Shown here in pieces: positions 11,238 to 25,019 of a stretch of 64,000 nt of DNA. The first letter of the stretch is position 1. Every line of letters starts with the position of its first letter. Source of the DNA: Pontederia crassipes (Eukaryota > Streptophyta > Magnoliopsida > Commelinales > Pontederiaceae); assembly GCA_030549335.1 (NCBI GenBank), contig JAUKPH010000017.1, forward strand, positions 7,835,501-7,899,500, in the 5' to 3' direction. The position numbers and the translations under genes were made by a program. The notes under the pieces are model-generated. The model made no database searches, had not been told where the DNA came from, and saw nothing but the letters and a program-made list of their open reading frames with translations.

Positions 11238-14200
11238 ATGTCAATTTCCATGAAGGATGTGGATTCAGCATTCCAAGGGGCTGGTCAAAAGGCGTATCCT
11301 TTTAGTTGTATCATTTTATTGTAGTTTATTATCTATTCTTTCATTGTCCTGACATAATTTGGTTTATATCTTTCCAATGCGGGCATCAATATTTGCGTCC
11401 TGTTTATGGGCTTTCCCTAGGATTTCAAATTCATAACAACGACATGAGTAATCATATTGTCACTCAAACTAAGCTGACTGACAAAATTCACTTGGTTAAT
11501 CAATGTAATAAAAGAAAATCCAGAACAATATTCCACAACATGCTACGGACTGAGGTTGTGTCATAAACAATCTTTTGCATCATGTATCACAGTTTTCAAG
11601 CGCCAGACTGTGCGGAAGATTCACATATGATAAAGTTTGATTTTGCAAAACCATGTTAAAAATTATGGATGGATATCTTCTATGTTGGGTTTAAATAACA
11701 TCCATCAAATATTTCACTTAGGATAAGTATTTAAATCGAGTCAACATCACTGCAATATTCTCCTTCGAAAACGGAAGTTGTTGCAGAATTCCATTGTTAT
11801 CACATGCTTGAAGTATCAAATAAATGATAATCTAGATTTGTCATTATGATATATGGCTTCAGTTTGCAGATGAGGTAGTGTGAAATATCTTTTAGCTGTA
11901 TTGCCAGGCCTTTTTCCTTTCAGAATGATGTTTAAGAATCACCCCACTGCATGCAAATCCAGGCATCTTCCAGGTTTATATGCTTCTACTAAAATTATTG
12001 GCAACTTATAAAACTTGTGGTTCTTAATCTGGGGGTAGGGTATCCCAAGTGGGAACTGCTGATTGAGAATTGATGTTTGCGTTATGACTAAAACACAATT
12101 GCCTGTACTTTTTCATCCAGAGTAAGCTTTTACATGAGTTTTATTTTTCCTTAATGCTGCAAAGCGGATTGGAGATATGGAGAATTGAGAACTTTCAGCC
12201 AATTCCAGTCCCAGGTTCTTCTCATGGGAATTTTTTCACTGGAGACTCATATGTGATCTTGAAGGTGCTTGTTTGGTTCAACTGTTTTGTAATTTTATAT
12301 GAAATTTTGCTTTTGATGCTTTTATATCAGTCTGAAAGCATTTAGCATAGCATCAACTATGGTGGCATGGAATTGAATCAAGCATTGCAACTGCCTTCTA
12401 AATTCTCATTATGAACTTTAATATAAGCACATGGTGATTGCTGCAATCTTGTGTGTTGGTCTCCTTTGGTTGCTAGAGCGAACTGTTCCTCTTCTTTTGT
12501 TTTGACTTTTGATAGGAAGTTTGGTCATACAGCTTTCAGTTTTACTGGATCACATGCTAAGTTTGCAACACAGTTCTAGATCCTGAACCCTCTGTCATGT
12601 AGATGAGCAGCTGCACTTTGGTTGCCCTTTTGTATTATCTTCTCTGTAAGGATAGGTTGCGGTGATGTTTGGTTGTATTAGAATCATAGCCATGCTTACA
12701 AACTGTATAGATCCTGTCATTAAATTTCTTTGTGAGAACATAACTTATTATTCATGAGCCTTTTGAGTGCTTGTTACACTATAATCAACAGGTCCTTTAA
12801 TTCTTACAGACAACTGCCTTGAAAAGTGGTTCTGTCCGTCATGATATCCATTATTGGCTAGGTAAAGATACCAGTCAGGTCAGTGATCATTCCTTTCTGC
12901 ATAGGTATCCTTGAATTCTCATTTGCATCAATCTTGACAACATTTACCAAAAGATAATGTTGATATATGCAGGATGAAGCTGGGACTGCAGCAATTAAAA
13001 CTGTTGAGCTGGATGCAGCTCTGGGGGGACGTGCTGTTCAGTACCGTGAAGTACAAGGTCATGAGTCTGAGAAGTTCCTTTCTTATTTTAAACCATGTAT
13101 AATACCACAGGAAGGTGGAGTTTCATCTGGTTTTAAGCATACCGAAATTAATGAGAGAGAGCATGTCACACGCTTGTTTGTTTGCAGAGGAAAGCATGTT
13201 GTGCATGTCAAAGAGGCAAGTTATTTATGTATATGGATCTTTGGGGCCATTTATAAATTTCTTGGATACTCTTTCTCATTATGCAGTCTTTTTTGCATTA
13301 GGTTCCTTTTGCTCGGTCATCTCTCAATCATGATGACATATTTATTTTAGATACCAAGTCCAAGATTTTCCAGTTTAATGGATCCAATTCATCTATTCAA
13401 GAGAGGGCTAAAGCTCTTGAAGTTGTACAGTATCTAAAAGATACCTATCATGAGGGCAAAAGTGAAGTGGCAGCTGTTGGTATGTTGCCCTCATCTGGTT
13501 TCTGATAATTATTTATTTTGAAAGGAATGAAGCTTATTCATTATTTTTTTAAAAAAATAGAGGATGGGAAGTTGATGGCTGATGCAGAGGCCGGAGAGTT
13601 TTGGGGCCTTTTTGGCGGCTTTGCTCCTCTTCCAAGAAAAACTGCCTCTGATGATGAAAAGAAAGTGGAGGCCTCTTCCACGAAACTTCTCAGGTGATAT
13701 GTCATCATGGACCTGTATAAGTACACCTTGCATAATCATTATTTGTAATCTATGTTATAATGCCACACTGAAAGGAAATTTTCTTGTTCCAGTGTTGATA
13801 AAGGCCAGACTGTCTCACTTGAAGCTGATTTTTTGACAAGGGAGCTATTGGAAACAAACAAATGTTATCTTTTAGATTGTGGAACTGAAGTTTATGTATG
13901 GATAGGCAGAAGCACATCACTTGAGGAGAGGAAAGCTGCAGGCTCTGCAGCAGAAGTAAAGATCTTCTTTGTTATTTAAATCTTTGCCTAGAACATAATT
14001 ATTATTCTCCTCAAACACATAAAATTCCAAGAAAAGTTGTGAGAAGATGATAATGTTCAAGATGGAATCACCTAGGACCCAAAGTTTGTCCCAACACACA
14101 CTGAAATTTGAAATCACCTAGGACCCAAAGTTTGTCCCAACACATACTGAAATTTTTCGAACAAAAACCTATGATGCTTATTTCAATTGCGTGTTGTGCA

Positions 14201-17200
14201 CTTTTTGACTTCCTCCACTCAGTCAACTAACCATTTTCTTACTGTCTTAAAAGTTCCTTTTTTATCTTGGCACATGCAATGTGAAGCCTTTTTGTATTAT
14301 CTGCAATGTTTCGGTTCTGTAATTTATCTGTATGCATGTATTATTCAGGAATTAGTCTGCGAATCAGGTCGACCACAAACACATATTATTCGTTTAATCG
14401 AAGGATTCGAAACTGTAGTATTTCGGTCAAAGTTTAGTAAATGGCCGCAGAAGACGGAGGTAGCTGTGTCTGAGGAGGGCAGAGGCAAAGTTGCAGGTTA
14501 GCTTTTGAGTTTCAATATCGTTGAATCTTTAATCTCATTGAAAAATTATGCATCTTCAATTCATTATATTTTCCCTTTTTGATAGCACTTCTTAAGCGCC
14601 AAGGATTAAATGTTAAAGGTCTTACAAAAGCTGCTCCAGCACAAGAAGAACCTCAACCTTATATTGATTGCACTGGCAATCTACAGGTTATATTATTTAA
14701 CTCCACTAAGAACCTGCTTGTCTCTTTGGAGGTGGCATTTCCAAATTTAGTCTTATCCAGTTTGTGCATTATGATTTAGGTTTGGCGTGTTAACAATAAA
14801 GACAAGGTTCTTCTTTCATCCTCCGATCAATCCAAATTTTATAGTGGAGATTGTCACATATTCCAATATACATATCCTGGCGAGGACAGAGAGGAATATC
14901 TCATCGGCACATGGTTTGGGAAAAAAAGTGTTGAGGTAATTTTCATGGCAGAATTTTGTGTTTACAGTAAAATATGGAAATTTTCAGTTACTTCCTTACA
15001 TACTTAAGGTGAACAAAAATAATTAAGAATGGGGCTGAAGTCTCTACTTTATTGCTCAATGTAAAAAATCTGGATCGTGTCGATAATCAAGTCTGAACAC
15101 CTATTTTATTAATGTGGTATTTTGGTTGAAAATCGTTTGTCAGCACGTTTTGCAGACTTCTCACTGGGGAAAAAAGCATGCTACTGAAAAGTGCTATGAG
15201 AAAGTTGTAGTTTTTTCACCTGGCTAACGATCTGTTCTCCTAAGACCCATTCTTCATGTTAGAAATGCTAATATTTAGTTCTCACTTGGTTAAATTGTCC
15301 CTTTACATAATTCCTTGATATCTTAGTTCTTCTGCTGTAATGTAACCATAAGTCTAAGGTTTTAAATTAAAGGATTTGTAATACTGATAAATACAATAAC
15401 TTGTGGCAAAGTTACAGTTGTTAGTCACCATTTACATTTTCTCTTTTATATGTAACTCCCTTAATGAAGCACATACATTCTAATTATCGTTGTATAGAAC
15501 TTGGATGGTTACCCAAAAGAAGTAGCTGTCCTTTCCGTTGCCCAAAAAAGAAAAATATCATTGTATTCTCAAGAACTTGTGATTTGTAACAGGAGGATAG
15601 AACATCTGCCATCTTACTTGCAAATAAAATGGTTGAATCTTTAAAGTCACAAGCTGTTCAGGTAATTTATCTTTTTGCTCTTGCATACCAAATGACTAAA
15701 ATTTTCTATCCAAGTTTATTTAGGATGGATAACTCCATTCTGAATTATGATGTGCACAGGCTCGATTTTATGAAGGAAAGGAACCTGTGCTCCTCTTCTC
15801 TATTTTTCAGAGCTTCCTAATTTACAAGGTTCCATTCTTTACCCAAACCTTTTCTTTTGCGGAGTGGCCTCTTTTTTTTTGTTATGAGAGAGGGAGGTGA
15901 CCTTGTTAAGCTTCTAGTTTTATGTGAACAATGACAGGGCGGTATTAGCACTTCATATAAAAAATTTATAGAAGAAAATTCACTTGAAGATGACACATAC
16001 TCTGAGGATGGTCTTGCTCTCTTCCGTATACAAGGTTCTGGACCAGAAAATATGCAAGCTATTCAAGTTGATCCGGTATGTTTTATGCAATTATATTATG
16101 TTATTCGACTGGCAGATTAGTTATTAACTTTGCACAATACATTGATTTATTCTGTCATCAAGATTTGTTTACTATTTTTAATGTTGTAATCAGGTGGCAT
16201 CATCCTTGAATTCATCATATTGCTACATCCTGCATAGTGGCAACACTGTTTTCACATGGTCTGGAAGCCTAACCTCCTCTGTGGACCAAGAACTAGTCGA
16301 GAGGCAGCTCGATTTAATTAAGGTCTGATGGAAATTTTCAATTGCTAGTTTCATTCTAGATATTTCTCTCCAAGTCATTTGGTGTGAAATCCCAAGTAAT
16401 ATCTTTCAGGGTCTCATTTGTGATGTATTGATAATTTCTTTCCATAATTAGATCCGAAACTTAAGGAAATGGAAGCTAGTCTTGAGCTTTTAGATGTTCA
16501 TAATCAACCATCTTTGATCTTACTGATGTGTAACTACCAATGAGCACATTAATACTTTGAATATGCAGAATGAACGTTCTACATATTGAATGACCTAAAC
16601 CTATGCTTATCAATCAGAACATAGGAGATGTACTTAATGATCTTAATAGAGAAAGTTTTAGAAGCTTTATCATGCTTTAGTTCAATGATACATAAGTATA
16701 ACTGAAATGCAGTGGATATTTAGAACCGAAGGACTGCATACTTGAATATCTTATATAGGTGCCAGTGGGTTCAAGACTTCAGAGGAAAATTTCCTCACAT
16801 CTAACATCTTTATAGAAATTTTCTCAAGAAAAAAACATTTTTATAGAAATTGAAATGAGTATAGTTAGTTTGAATTATTTAATTATCTCTGGAAGGATTT
16901 CTCTGACTTCAATTTCACATGGGATGATATTTATATTTTTTCACATGCTTAGCGTTGCTGTACACATACACTGCTGATGATTTGACTTTGAGAAAGAAAC
17001 AGATCTAAAGGAATGAACTAATCATCAGGCAGTGTGATGCTAGTTCTCAAAGAACTAGTCATACAGACCTTTTTGCTGTTAATATCTCTTTGACATCAAA
17101 TTATCGAAGGAACTCTCTTTAGAGTAAATTTCAGCCATGGTCATTCAACTTAGAGGGTATTCCCAGCATGGTTACCTAGCTTCACTTTATAACACGAAGG

Positions 17201-20200
17201 TCATCAAACTTTAGAAACGTTTTAACCACGGTCATCGCGACCGGTTATAGTCATCAACCGGTGGACCGCTGACGTGGATGTCTACGTGGCACCATGCCAG
17301 CATTTTCTCTCTCTTCCACGTCAATTTTTAAAAATTAAAATGCCACGTCAGCTCATCTACCGAAACTTAGTATTATATCTACATGGTCATACAATTCTTC
17401 AAAATTTCTATACACGGTCATTCAACTTTGCAAAATTTCGGTCACCATCATCATTAAAACTTAAAAGATAAAATAAATATACTAATCAAAATAATAAAAT
17501 ATATTAAAAATTAAAGGCACTTAGATTGAACCAACATAATTTGGACACAATGCAACCAGGTCGGGCTGTCCAATTTGTTTATGTACATTAAATATATAAT
17601 ATAATAATTAATATTATTAAATTGTGTAAATAAAAAATTAGAAAAATAAAATATATATTACATTCTTTTCCTAAAATTTGGACTAGTAAAAAATAAAAAT
17701 ATTATGATATTGATATTATGATTATTAGATATATAATAAAATTATTTTTAAATAAAAAATAATTATAATGATGGTTAAAATGTTAAATATATAAAATATA
17801 AATCGTATTAGGCCATCCAACGGGGTGTTGGGCTTGCCCGACATCTAGCGGGGTGTTGAGTCAAATCGTAATCACGATATATTTTTATAGGATAAAATAA
17901 AGGTTCCATTTGGGGTCAGGGACGACAACACCTTAAGATTTTCATAATGTAAATTAATTATAATGTAAGACTAAATATTTAAATATATAAAAATGGGTTC
18001 AATTTTGGTGTTCCTCTACCTCACCTTTTTCCCTCCCTATCTTTTTAATCAGATCTTTATCCAACTGTGATAAACTTTTGAGAGATTCAATCATGAACCG
18101 TTGGATGGAGATCTGATGTTGTAAAAGATAGGGAACAAGATGAGGTAGGGAACACTAATATTGAACCCATTTTTATATTTTAAATATTTAATCTTACATT
18201 ATAACTAATTTACATAAAAAAATTGGACGGCCCGACCTGATTGAATCGTGCCCAAATCATGCTAGGTCAATTATCATTTTATTTTATTTAGTTACTTTTA
18301 TTATTGTATTTATTTTACTATTTATTACTATTTTAAATTTTTAATGATGATCGTGATTGAAATTTGCAAAGTTGAATGACTGTATGTGGAAATTTTGAAA
18401 AGTTGAATGACCATGTAAATACAATACTAAGTTTGGGTAGATGAGAGAAAAATGATGATGTGACATTTTTTATTTTTTTAAAACTGGCGTGGATGAGAAA
18501 GAAACTGTTGACGTGGTGCCACGTAAGCATCCACGTCAGCGGCCACCAGTTGACTGGCTATAACCGGTCGCGATGACCGTAGTTGAAATATTTCTAAAGT
18601 TAGATGACCTTCGTGTTATAAAGTGAAGTTGGGTGACAGGGAATACCCCCTAAGTTGATTGACCATGATTGAAATTTACTCATTCTCTTTATAAATAATA
18701 TTGCTTCGAAAGAAAAGGAAAAAGAAAAAAAAAGGTTTGCCTGTGCTTAATAATCTTGCCATTTCTATACTCCATCTGAGTTCCTAGTTTCTGATGGTAA
18801 ACATAATTTTTGCTGTTTTAATTGATTGCATTACAGTATTTTTCTCATAAGCTGCATCAGAAATTTGGCCATCTATCTCACATCTTTTTGGTCTGTCTAC
18901 ACCAAAGCTAGAATTTAGTGGCATTCTTAACAGCAGGCTAAAAAACTGAGCAGTATGCAGAAATAAATAATATATATGGTTTTTTGGAGGAAGCAAAAAA
19001 AGACATTACAATATTCAAGTCCGCTTAATTTATTTGTTTTTCCCTTTCTATTTGATAAATCATGTGTTGTTTTGTTGAGAATGGTAGGATTATTCTAATT
19101 GTCTGATGGTACACTTGTCTCTTGGGAAGCATGACTCGATTTCTTTTTTTTTTTTCTTGAGGATTATGGTGCATCAGGTTTTAATTTGAATTGTGGTTAC
19201 TTTGAGAACCCTGCCTCACTCGTCCATTTGGTTTATGAGTCTTCTGAAATGTATGTGTTAGTGAATTGGAAAGTCTCTTTCAATTTTTTCAAGTGTGCCC
19301 ACAGGACATGACTCACATCATAACTTTATTCTTAGTAATATTTACTTCTGTTCGTAGATATCAAAAAAATATTTACTTGTGTTCATGTCTCAACTGTTTG
19401 CATTAATTTTGCAGCCAAATGTTCAAACCAAACCACAAAAAGAAGGAACAGAAACAGAGCAGTTTTGGGGTTTGCTTGGAGGCAAAACTGAATACTCCAG
19501 TCAGAAAATGGGGAAAGAGCTAGAAAGTGATCCTAACTTATTCTCATGTACTTTCGTAAAAGGTAGGAATTAGAGATACCTATTTCTTTGGCTCCCTTTT
19601 TTCTATCATAATATTCCTAACCTTTTGGTTGTGCTGTTTCATTGGCCAATGAATGCTGATGACTTTGTTGGGGATCTGAAGATAATTTAAAGGTGGGTAT
19701 GGGGGTTTACTTTCATGTCTCCTATTGTCATTCTACTCTTAAAATTGAGATAAATAGGTTGCATGATGGAATCCTGTAAATTCAGGTCTCAGAGATTTTC
19801 AACTTCTCCCAAGATGATCTGATGACAGAGGATGTATTTATTCTGGATTGTTGCTCAGATATCTTTGTTTGGATAGGGCAACAGGTGGATTCGAAAATCA
19901 AATCAAAAGCTTTAAGCATAGCTGAGGTAATAGAAGTTTTTTTGTTTAATATTTTTTTATCTCTTGTTCATTTGTTTAACAAGAAAAGGATGACTATTCA
20001 AAAATATTTTTGGGAGATACTACAATATTGACAAAGCCAACCCTACCCTTGTGACGATATGCATTCCAAATCCTGGATCACAACTTTGGCATCACATAAA
20101 ATATTCTTCACATGAATATGGGTGCTCCAGGAGATGATATCTTTTTACTGAATCCAGATAGTCCAACAAGTTGTTTTGCTCGTACTCTCCAGATGGTTTT

Positions 20201-22167
20201 TGTAACATTCCTTGATTTTGTTTTTGTCCAGTGAATCTAATAACGCAAAAGTAGGATGTTGGATCGTTTATACCTCTCCAGACGATTTATGTAACTTTTC
20301 TTGATTTTCTTCTAAGTCTTGTCATTTCTATTTTCCTACAGAAATTTATTGAAAATGATATCCTCATGGAGAACATATCTCGTGAAGCTCCAGTTTATAT
20401 TATTATGGAAGGATGTGAACCTACCTTCTTTACACGATTCTTTAACTGGGATTCAGCAAAATCAGAAGTAAGACTTCCACATACAGCTGGATTTGTTTAT
20501 TCCGATTGCTATCTTTTACTTATTGAAACCCATGTTCATGTGTGATCCATTTAATTTCTTCGTGTTTCTACATAAGAAATGAAAATATTGATGCTACAAG
20601 CTTAGCTGAACTTGTTATTGTGGTTACAGATGCATGGGAATTCATTTCAGAGGAGGTTAGCCATAGTGAAGAATGGAGTAACTCCAACATCAGATGTAAA
20701 CTTTTGATCCCTCTAGATGCATACCAATTGAATTAGACCTCCAATTTCATAGTAAATTATCTTTTATGAGGATGCATCTTCTTGTCTTTTTTCGTGTCCT
20801 TTCGCCGGTTTTGGGGCAATTAAATTACAAATATCATGTATAGTCAAAACAACATGATAGGACTATCTACAGTTTATTGTGTGAGAATATTTTCTTCTGT
20901 GCATTTTCAAGCATTAATTGGGGCTGCTGCCCAACTCGATGATCCAGAAACAATTATAGTGACAAGTTTTTTCATTTGACTTTCTTGTAGTCTTCTAATA
21001 AACTTGTTTCTTAAAACTGTTGAAAAGCAAATGGCCTGTAAGCAGAATGTAACAACTTTTATGTCCTTGGTTTATAGATTAACTTAAAAGGTTAGTTCTA
21101 GATGAAAAAAAAAGGAAGGCTAGTTGATTCTTCAGAATTGTACATCACCAACTTTGTTGAACCATCGTGATACATTGAGATTGTGCAAAATCATGTGACC
21201 ACAAATTTACCGACATCATAAGAAATTTTACTATTTTAGTAATGATTAAATTATATTGTTATGATTAAATTTACATTTCAAATTAGCTTAAATATTAGAT
21301 ATTTTTGCATTTATATTGATTCATATCTGATATGTTATCAGAAACCCAAACGAAGGACAGCAACATCATTTGGAGGGAGATCAAGTGTTCCAGATAAGTC
21401 TCAACGTTCCAGAAGCATGTCCTTCAGTCCGGAGCGTGTTCGAGTTCGAGGAAGATCTCCTGCTTTCAATGCCCTAGCTGCCAATTTTGAGAATCCGAAT
21501 GCCAGGAATCTTTCAACACCGCCTCCAGTTGTCAGGAAGCTTAACCCAAAATCTGCATCACCTGACGCCATGAAAGTGGCTCCAAAATCATCAACAATTG
21601 CATCCCTCTCTTCTTCTTTTGACCGTCCAAAGGAAGTCATGATACCAAAGTCATTGAAAGGTATGTAGAAAAATTCCTCTTAATGCATAAAGGTTTTGTG
21701 ACTTTTGTCAAGGTCTTGAATTGTGCAACTATTTTGATGTTTGCTTGTCTGAAGTGAGCCCTGAGATCAACAAACCAAAAACTGAGCTTAAAGCCACTGA
21801 GAGCATCACTGCAATGAGCACTAGAATCGGAACTCTAACAATTCAGGAAGATGCAAAAGAGGGTGAAGTTGAGGATGAAGAAGGGCTCACAATATTCCCC
21901 TATGAACGACTGAAAACAACATCTACTGATCCTGTTGCAGAGATTGATATAACCAAAAGAGAGGTAAGCCATCTCATTGTTTTCCCGTAAAAATATTTGA
22001 TAATGTCTAATATGGTACCCTTCAAGATGTAAACTTTTGTTAACTTAATGCAGGCTTATTTGTCTGCTGCGGAATTTAAGATGAAGTTCGGTATGACGAA
22101 GGAAGCTTTCTACAAGTTACCTAAATGGAAACAGAGCAGGCTTAAAATGGCTCTTCAATTATTCTGA
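11238..22167 (+). CDS. Villin (VLN4/VLN5 type actin-bundling protein)
   Basis: Villins bind, bundle, cap or sever actin filaments in the cytoplasm in response to calcium. Coding exons: 11238-11293, 12165-12264, 12810-12878, 12973-13215, 13302-13479, 13561-13693, 13793-13955, 14349-14496, 14586-14686, 14780-14935, 15593-15661, 15760-15828, 15938-16075, 16194-16322, 19415-19562, 19682-19692, 19786-19926, 20342-20467, 20630-20695, 21342-21660, 21755-21963 and 22054-22167: 2886 nt, 961 residues, close to Arabidopsis VLN4/5. The start [20 protein letters not shown] fits the family. Gelsolin-type repeats fill about residues 20-730 (for example [11 protein letters not shown] and [13 protein letters not shown]). 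A Ser/Pro-rich linker includes [22 protein letters not shown]-terminal headpiece ends [17 protein letters not shown]. The intron after exon 4 is GC-AG and exon 16 is 11 nt. A 1.56-kb foldback element lies in intron 14. An in-frame extension could start at 10261. Confidence 0.96.
14064..14156. repeat. 46-bp tandem duplication in a villin intron
   Basis: Two adjacent copies share aatcacctaggacccaaagt at 14066 and 14112, followed by ttgtcccaacaca and actgaaattt. They differ by only a few bases, so the duplication is recent. It lies between villin exons 7 and 8. Confidence 0.85.
17122..18681. mobile_element. Long foldback element, family B copy 1 (villin intron 14)
   Basis: Ends gagtaaatttcagccatggt and the inverse accatgattgaaatttactc open inverted arms of at least 340 bp. 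They share cgcgaccggtta, a ccacgtcagc block and tcattcaactttgcaaaatt-like text. The flanks ctctcttta (17113-17121) and ttctcttta (18683-18691) match 8 of 9, the target size of Mutator-like elements. No transposase frame is present. A smaller palindrome (about 17945-18218, gggttcaat arms) lies inside. A second copy is at 42441-43745. Confidence 0.8.
17945..18218. repeat. Inner palindromic element nested in family B
   Basis: The arms carry ataatgtaagactaaatatt near 17960 and its inverse near 18190, then aaatgggttcaat and its inverse attgaacccattt. The loop has gatagggaacaagatgaggt and its rough inverse. It may be a MITE inserted into the larger element, or part of that element's own arm. Related text (gttccctatcttctacacca, and gtgtagaagataggaaacaa) occurs at 54470-54610 inside the RING gene. 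Confidence 0.55.
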
Positions 22168-23269
22168 ATCTGCAAATATTCACCCTATGGAAAAGAACTC
22201 CATGGAATTTCTCCATGTCCCCCTTCTGGTCACACAGCACTGATGGAGACTTCTGCTTGCATGTCATGTTACAATCTTGTCAATTGTCTTCCAGCTTTGA
22301 CTCATACGGCACTCTTATAGTTACTAGTTTGCATAGAGGAAAGCCTATGGTTAGGCGTATCGCGTCGGGGACAGCATCAGTGCATTTTTAGCTGTTCTGG
22401 TCCCAAATAGTCTCAGCATATCATCTACACGGCATACTGATTTTCTTTCTTCTCCGGTTTGAGTTTTGATTTGTAGTTTTTCCGGTATTCATTTATTTTT
22501 CATGATCACATGTTTGGTTATGAGCTTGTGCATTTGTTCGCCTTTTTTGGATTGTTTCAGAAGGCCGAAACACTGTCTCAGAATATCAAGGGTTGTATTC
22601 TGAATTGAGGAGTGAATAGATTGTACAGAAAACTGTAAAACAAATTAAAATGACAGACCAACTTGAGTCATGGTTTGTTTTCTTCCTTTCCAATAAAATC
22701 TGATTGTGTGAAGGAAAGTTAAGACCCCAAGTGAATGAAGTTGCTATGCTGCTTTTGGGCAGACTCAGAACATTCATCTGCATTCTGCAATGCATATTGC
22801 TGATAGAGCGTTGCGGTGAACTCTCCTTTGCTGGAAGGACCTGGTTGGTTGAATTTAGTGCAACTAGAATTTTATTCTTGTGTTTTTTATTGAAAAAGTT
22901 GATTATTTAGAATAGTTGTACTCGTGGGTCAGGATTGATTTGATCTGATCCAAACTTAAATCAGATATATCCGACTAACAAATCAGTTGAGTAGGGTTGA
23001 TGATAAAATGATCGTTGAATCTGATCCAATCCAATCTTTTTTAGTTTGGATAGAGTTGAATCATCGATTATCTGATTGGATTTTTTTATGATATCTAATA
23101 TTAATGGTGTATAAATATTTTTCCAATATTTAAAATATTTTCATGGTTATATAGTATTTTATTTCAATATAATTTGATTTTAAAGTAATTTTAAACTTTA
23201 AATTAAACGAAATCCATTCAACAGCAATAAGATACCATAGAACATAATGGAGTAATTTTCTCCCTTAAC
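22168..23269. other. Villin 3' flank and spacer
   Basis: The villin 3' UTR is expected in the first few hundred bases; aataaaatct near 22692 is a possible poly(A) signal. Bases 22930-23070 contain repeated gatctgatccaa-like words resembling decayed element ends, but no clear boundaries were found. Confidence 0.4.
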
Positions 23270-23570
23270 TTTCACTCGATCCTCTCTCTCACAACTTACA
23301 AATTTGTAACAAAAAATTCTTTTTAACTTGCAATAACAAATTTCCAGGTTAATGTGTTAATTAAGATGAACTCAAATAAAATATTATATATTTATTAAAA
23401 ATAACATATAGTTGTTTATTTTAAAATAAGAAAGAAATTTTTAAAAAAATAGAGGCAAAAGAATGTTAAAATTATTTATAAGTTGAATTAAAAGAAAACA
23501 AAATATATTTCCTAAAAGAATATATAAATATTCATATTTTTGTATGTGTACTGATAAAAAAATAATATTT
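23270..23570. repeat. Dispersed repeat R1, uninterrupted copy
   Basis: Contains ttaattaagatgaactcaaa, then tagttgtttattttaaaataa, gaggcaaaagaatgttaaaa, taagttgaattaaaag and agaatatataaatattcat in that order. The same order appears at 56500-56680 (continued after an insertion at 62590 and 63035) and inverted at 63267-63430. It serves as the empty-site comparison for the Mutator-like element. Confidence 0.7.
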
Positions 23571-23935
23571 ATCATCGAGTCGGTTTGAATTTAAAAATTA
23601 GAACACGCATTTAAGACCCATTATCGATTGATTCGGTATCAATGATGGATTGGTTCTGCTTGAAACTATTCCATTGAAAAATAAAGTTCTATTTCTTTTC
23701 TTTTTGATGAATGGCTTTATTTCTTTTTCTTCAGAAATAAATACTGTAAATATAATAGTTTCGTTTCTTTCTTTTTTTGGTGAGCTAGGCCATCACCTCG
23801 TCTTATTTCTTTTTCTTCTACCTAACGCACATGTATGAATGAAGCTCACAAAGTTACTTATCTTGTTAAACGAAGATAATTTTGATAGTTTCAATACAAT
23901 GAAAAAAAAAAGAGTGTTAGGCAATTTTTATTTTC

Positions 23936-24240
23936 ACACGTGTCAAGCGGCCATCTAATCTTTTTTTTTTCCATTTTGTTCATATTTTTTCTACTAATAA
24001 TTTAAAGGATCAGTGAGGATGATAAAAAAAAGTAATTTAAATCATCAACAATAGTTATATTTATCATTTTTAAAATTTTATGAATAGTTGAACACTATTA
24101 ATCTTCATAATGAATATGATTAATTGTTAATCATGCTATAAAATTACTTTTTTTATTGCCATTAATAATCCTTCAAATTATTAATAAAGAAGAAAACTAT
24201 AAATAAGATTGTTTAACATGCACCTGAAAGATTTTATGAA
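23936..24240. mobile_element. Palindromic element, family E copy 1
   Basis: It starts cacacgtgtcaagcggcc and has inverted arms: ctactaataatttaaaggat on the left mirrors atccttcaaattattaataa on the right. Flanking arm sequence aaaaaaagtaattt is mirrored by aaattactttttttatt. Related copies lie at 46021-46345 and 63511-63830, and a right-end piece at 36093-36214. It has no coding content; the superfamily is not assigned. Confidence 0.55.
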
Positions 24241-25019
24241 TGTGTAGACTCAAAATTAGTCCACATATGTGGATCGGTGTTGATTCATAAATTAATGATA
24301 ATTTTTTATAAATATTTTTTAAAAAAATAAAATTTTAATAAATATAAAATTATCAATATGTATATCAATGATAATTCTCAATTCCACGTAAAAAAGAAAA
24401 AAAATGTGTGACATAATCATTAAATCTAATTATAAATTGACTAGTATATATTATCATAACTAACTTTAGGTCTTTAATAAAATAATTATCTTTTAACAAA
24501 TCCATAAAAGCAGTTAGTGATGCTTCTATGCTAGATAACAATTTTTGCAACAAATAAATCTCTTATTGGATAATTGAAAAAAATATTTATAAACTATAAA
24601 AATATTATTTATATTCATCGTTTAAGACAAAAGTACAACTATTATTTACCTTAATCATTTAAAAAAAAAACAAATATACTTCAGACAAGGTTGATTTAGA
24701 AAATTACCCTAAAAGCATATAGAAAAAGTTTATAGTGGATCACTTTCTCAATACAATTTTTTCCAGTCCCTTTGATAAATAATATTTTTAAAATTAAAGT
24801 AATAAAATAAATTTTAATATAAACACTTTAACTTTTATTGGTTAAATACAAAACTTCATGCTATTGAAAAATATATCAAAATAAGAGTTTGAAATGTAAT
24901 AGAAGAATATACATCATAAAAATTAGTATAAAAATAATACAAAAGTAGCATCTCAAGAACTAATCATATAAAATATATTTATAAATAAAAACGTAGGAGT
25001 CCTAATTTGAACTGTTTGA
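24241..25019. other. AT-rich spacer
   Basis: Very AT-rich; no gene, element end or long repeat recognised. Confidence 0.4.
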
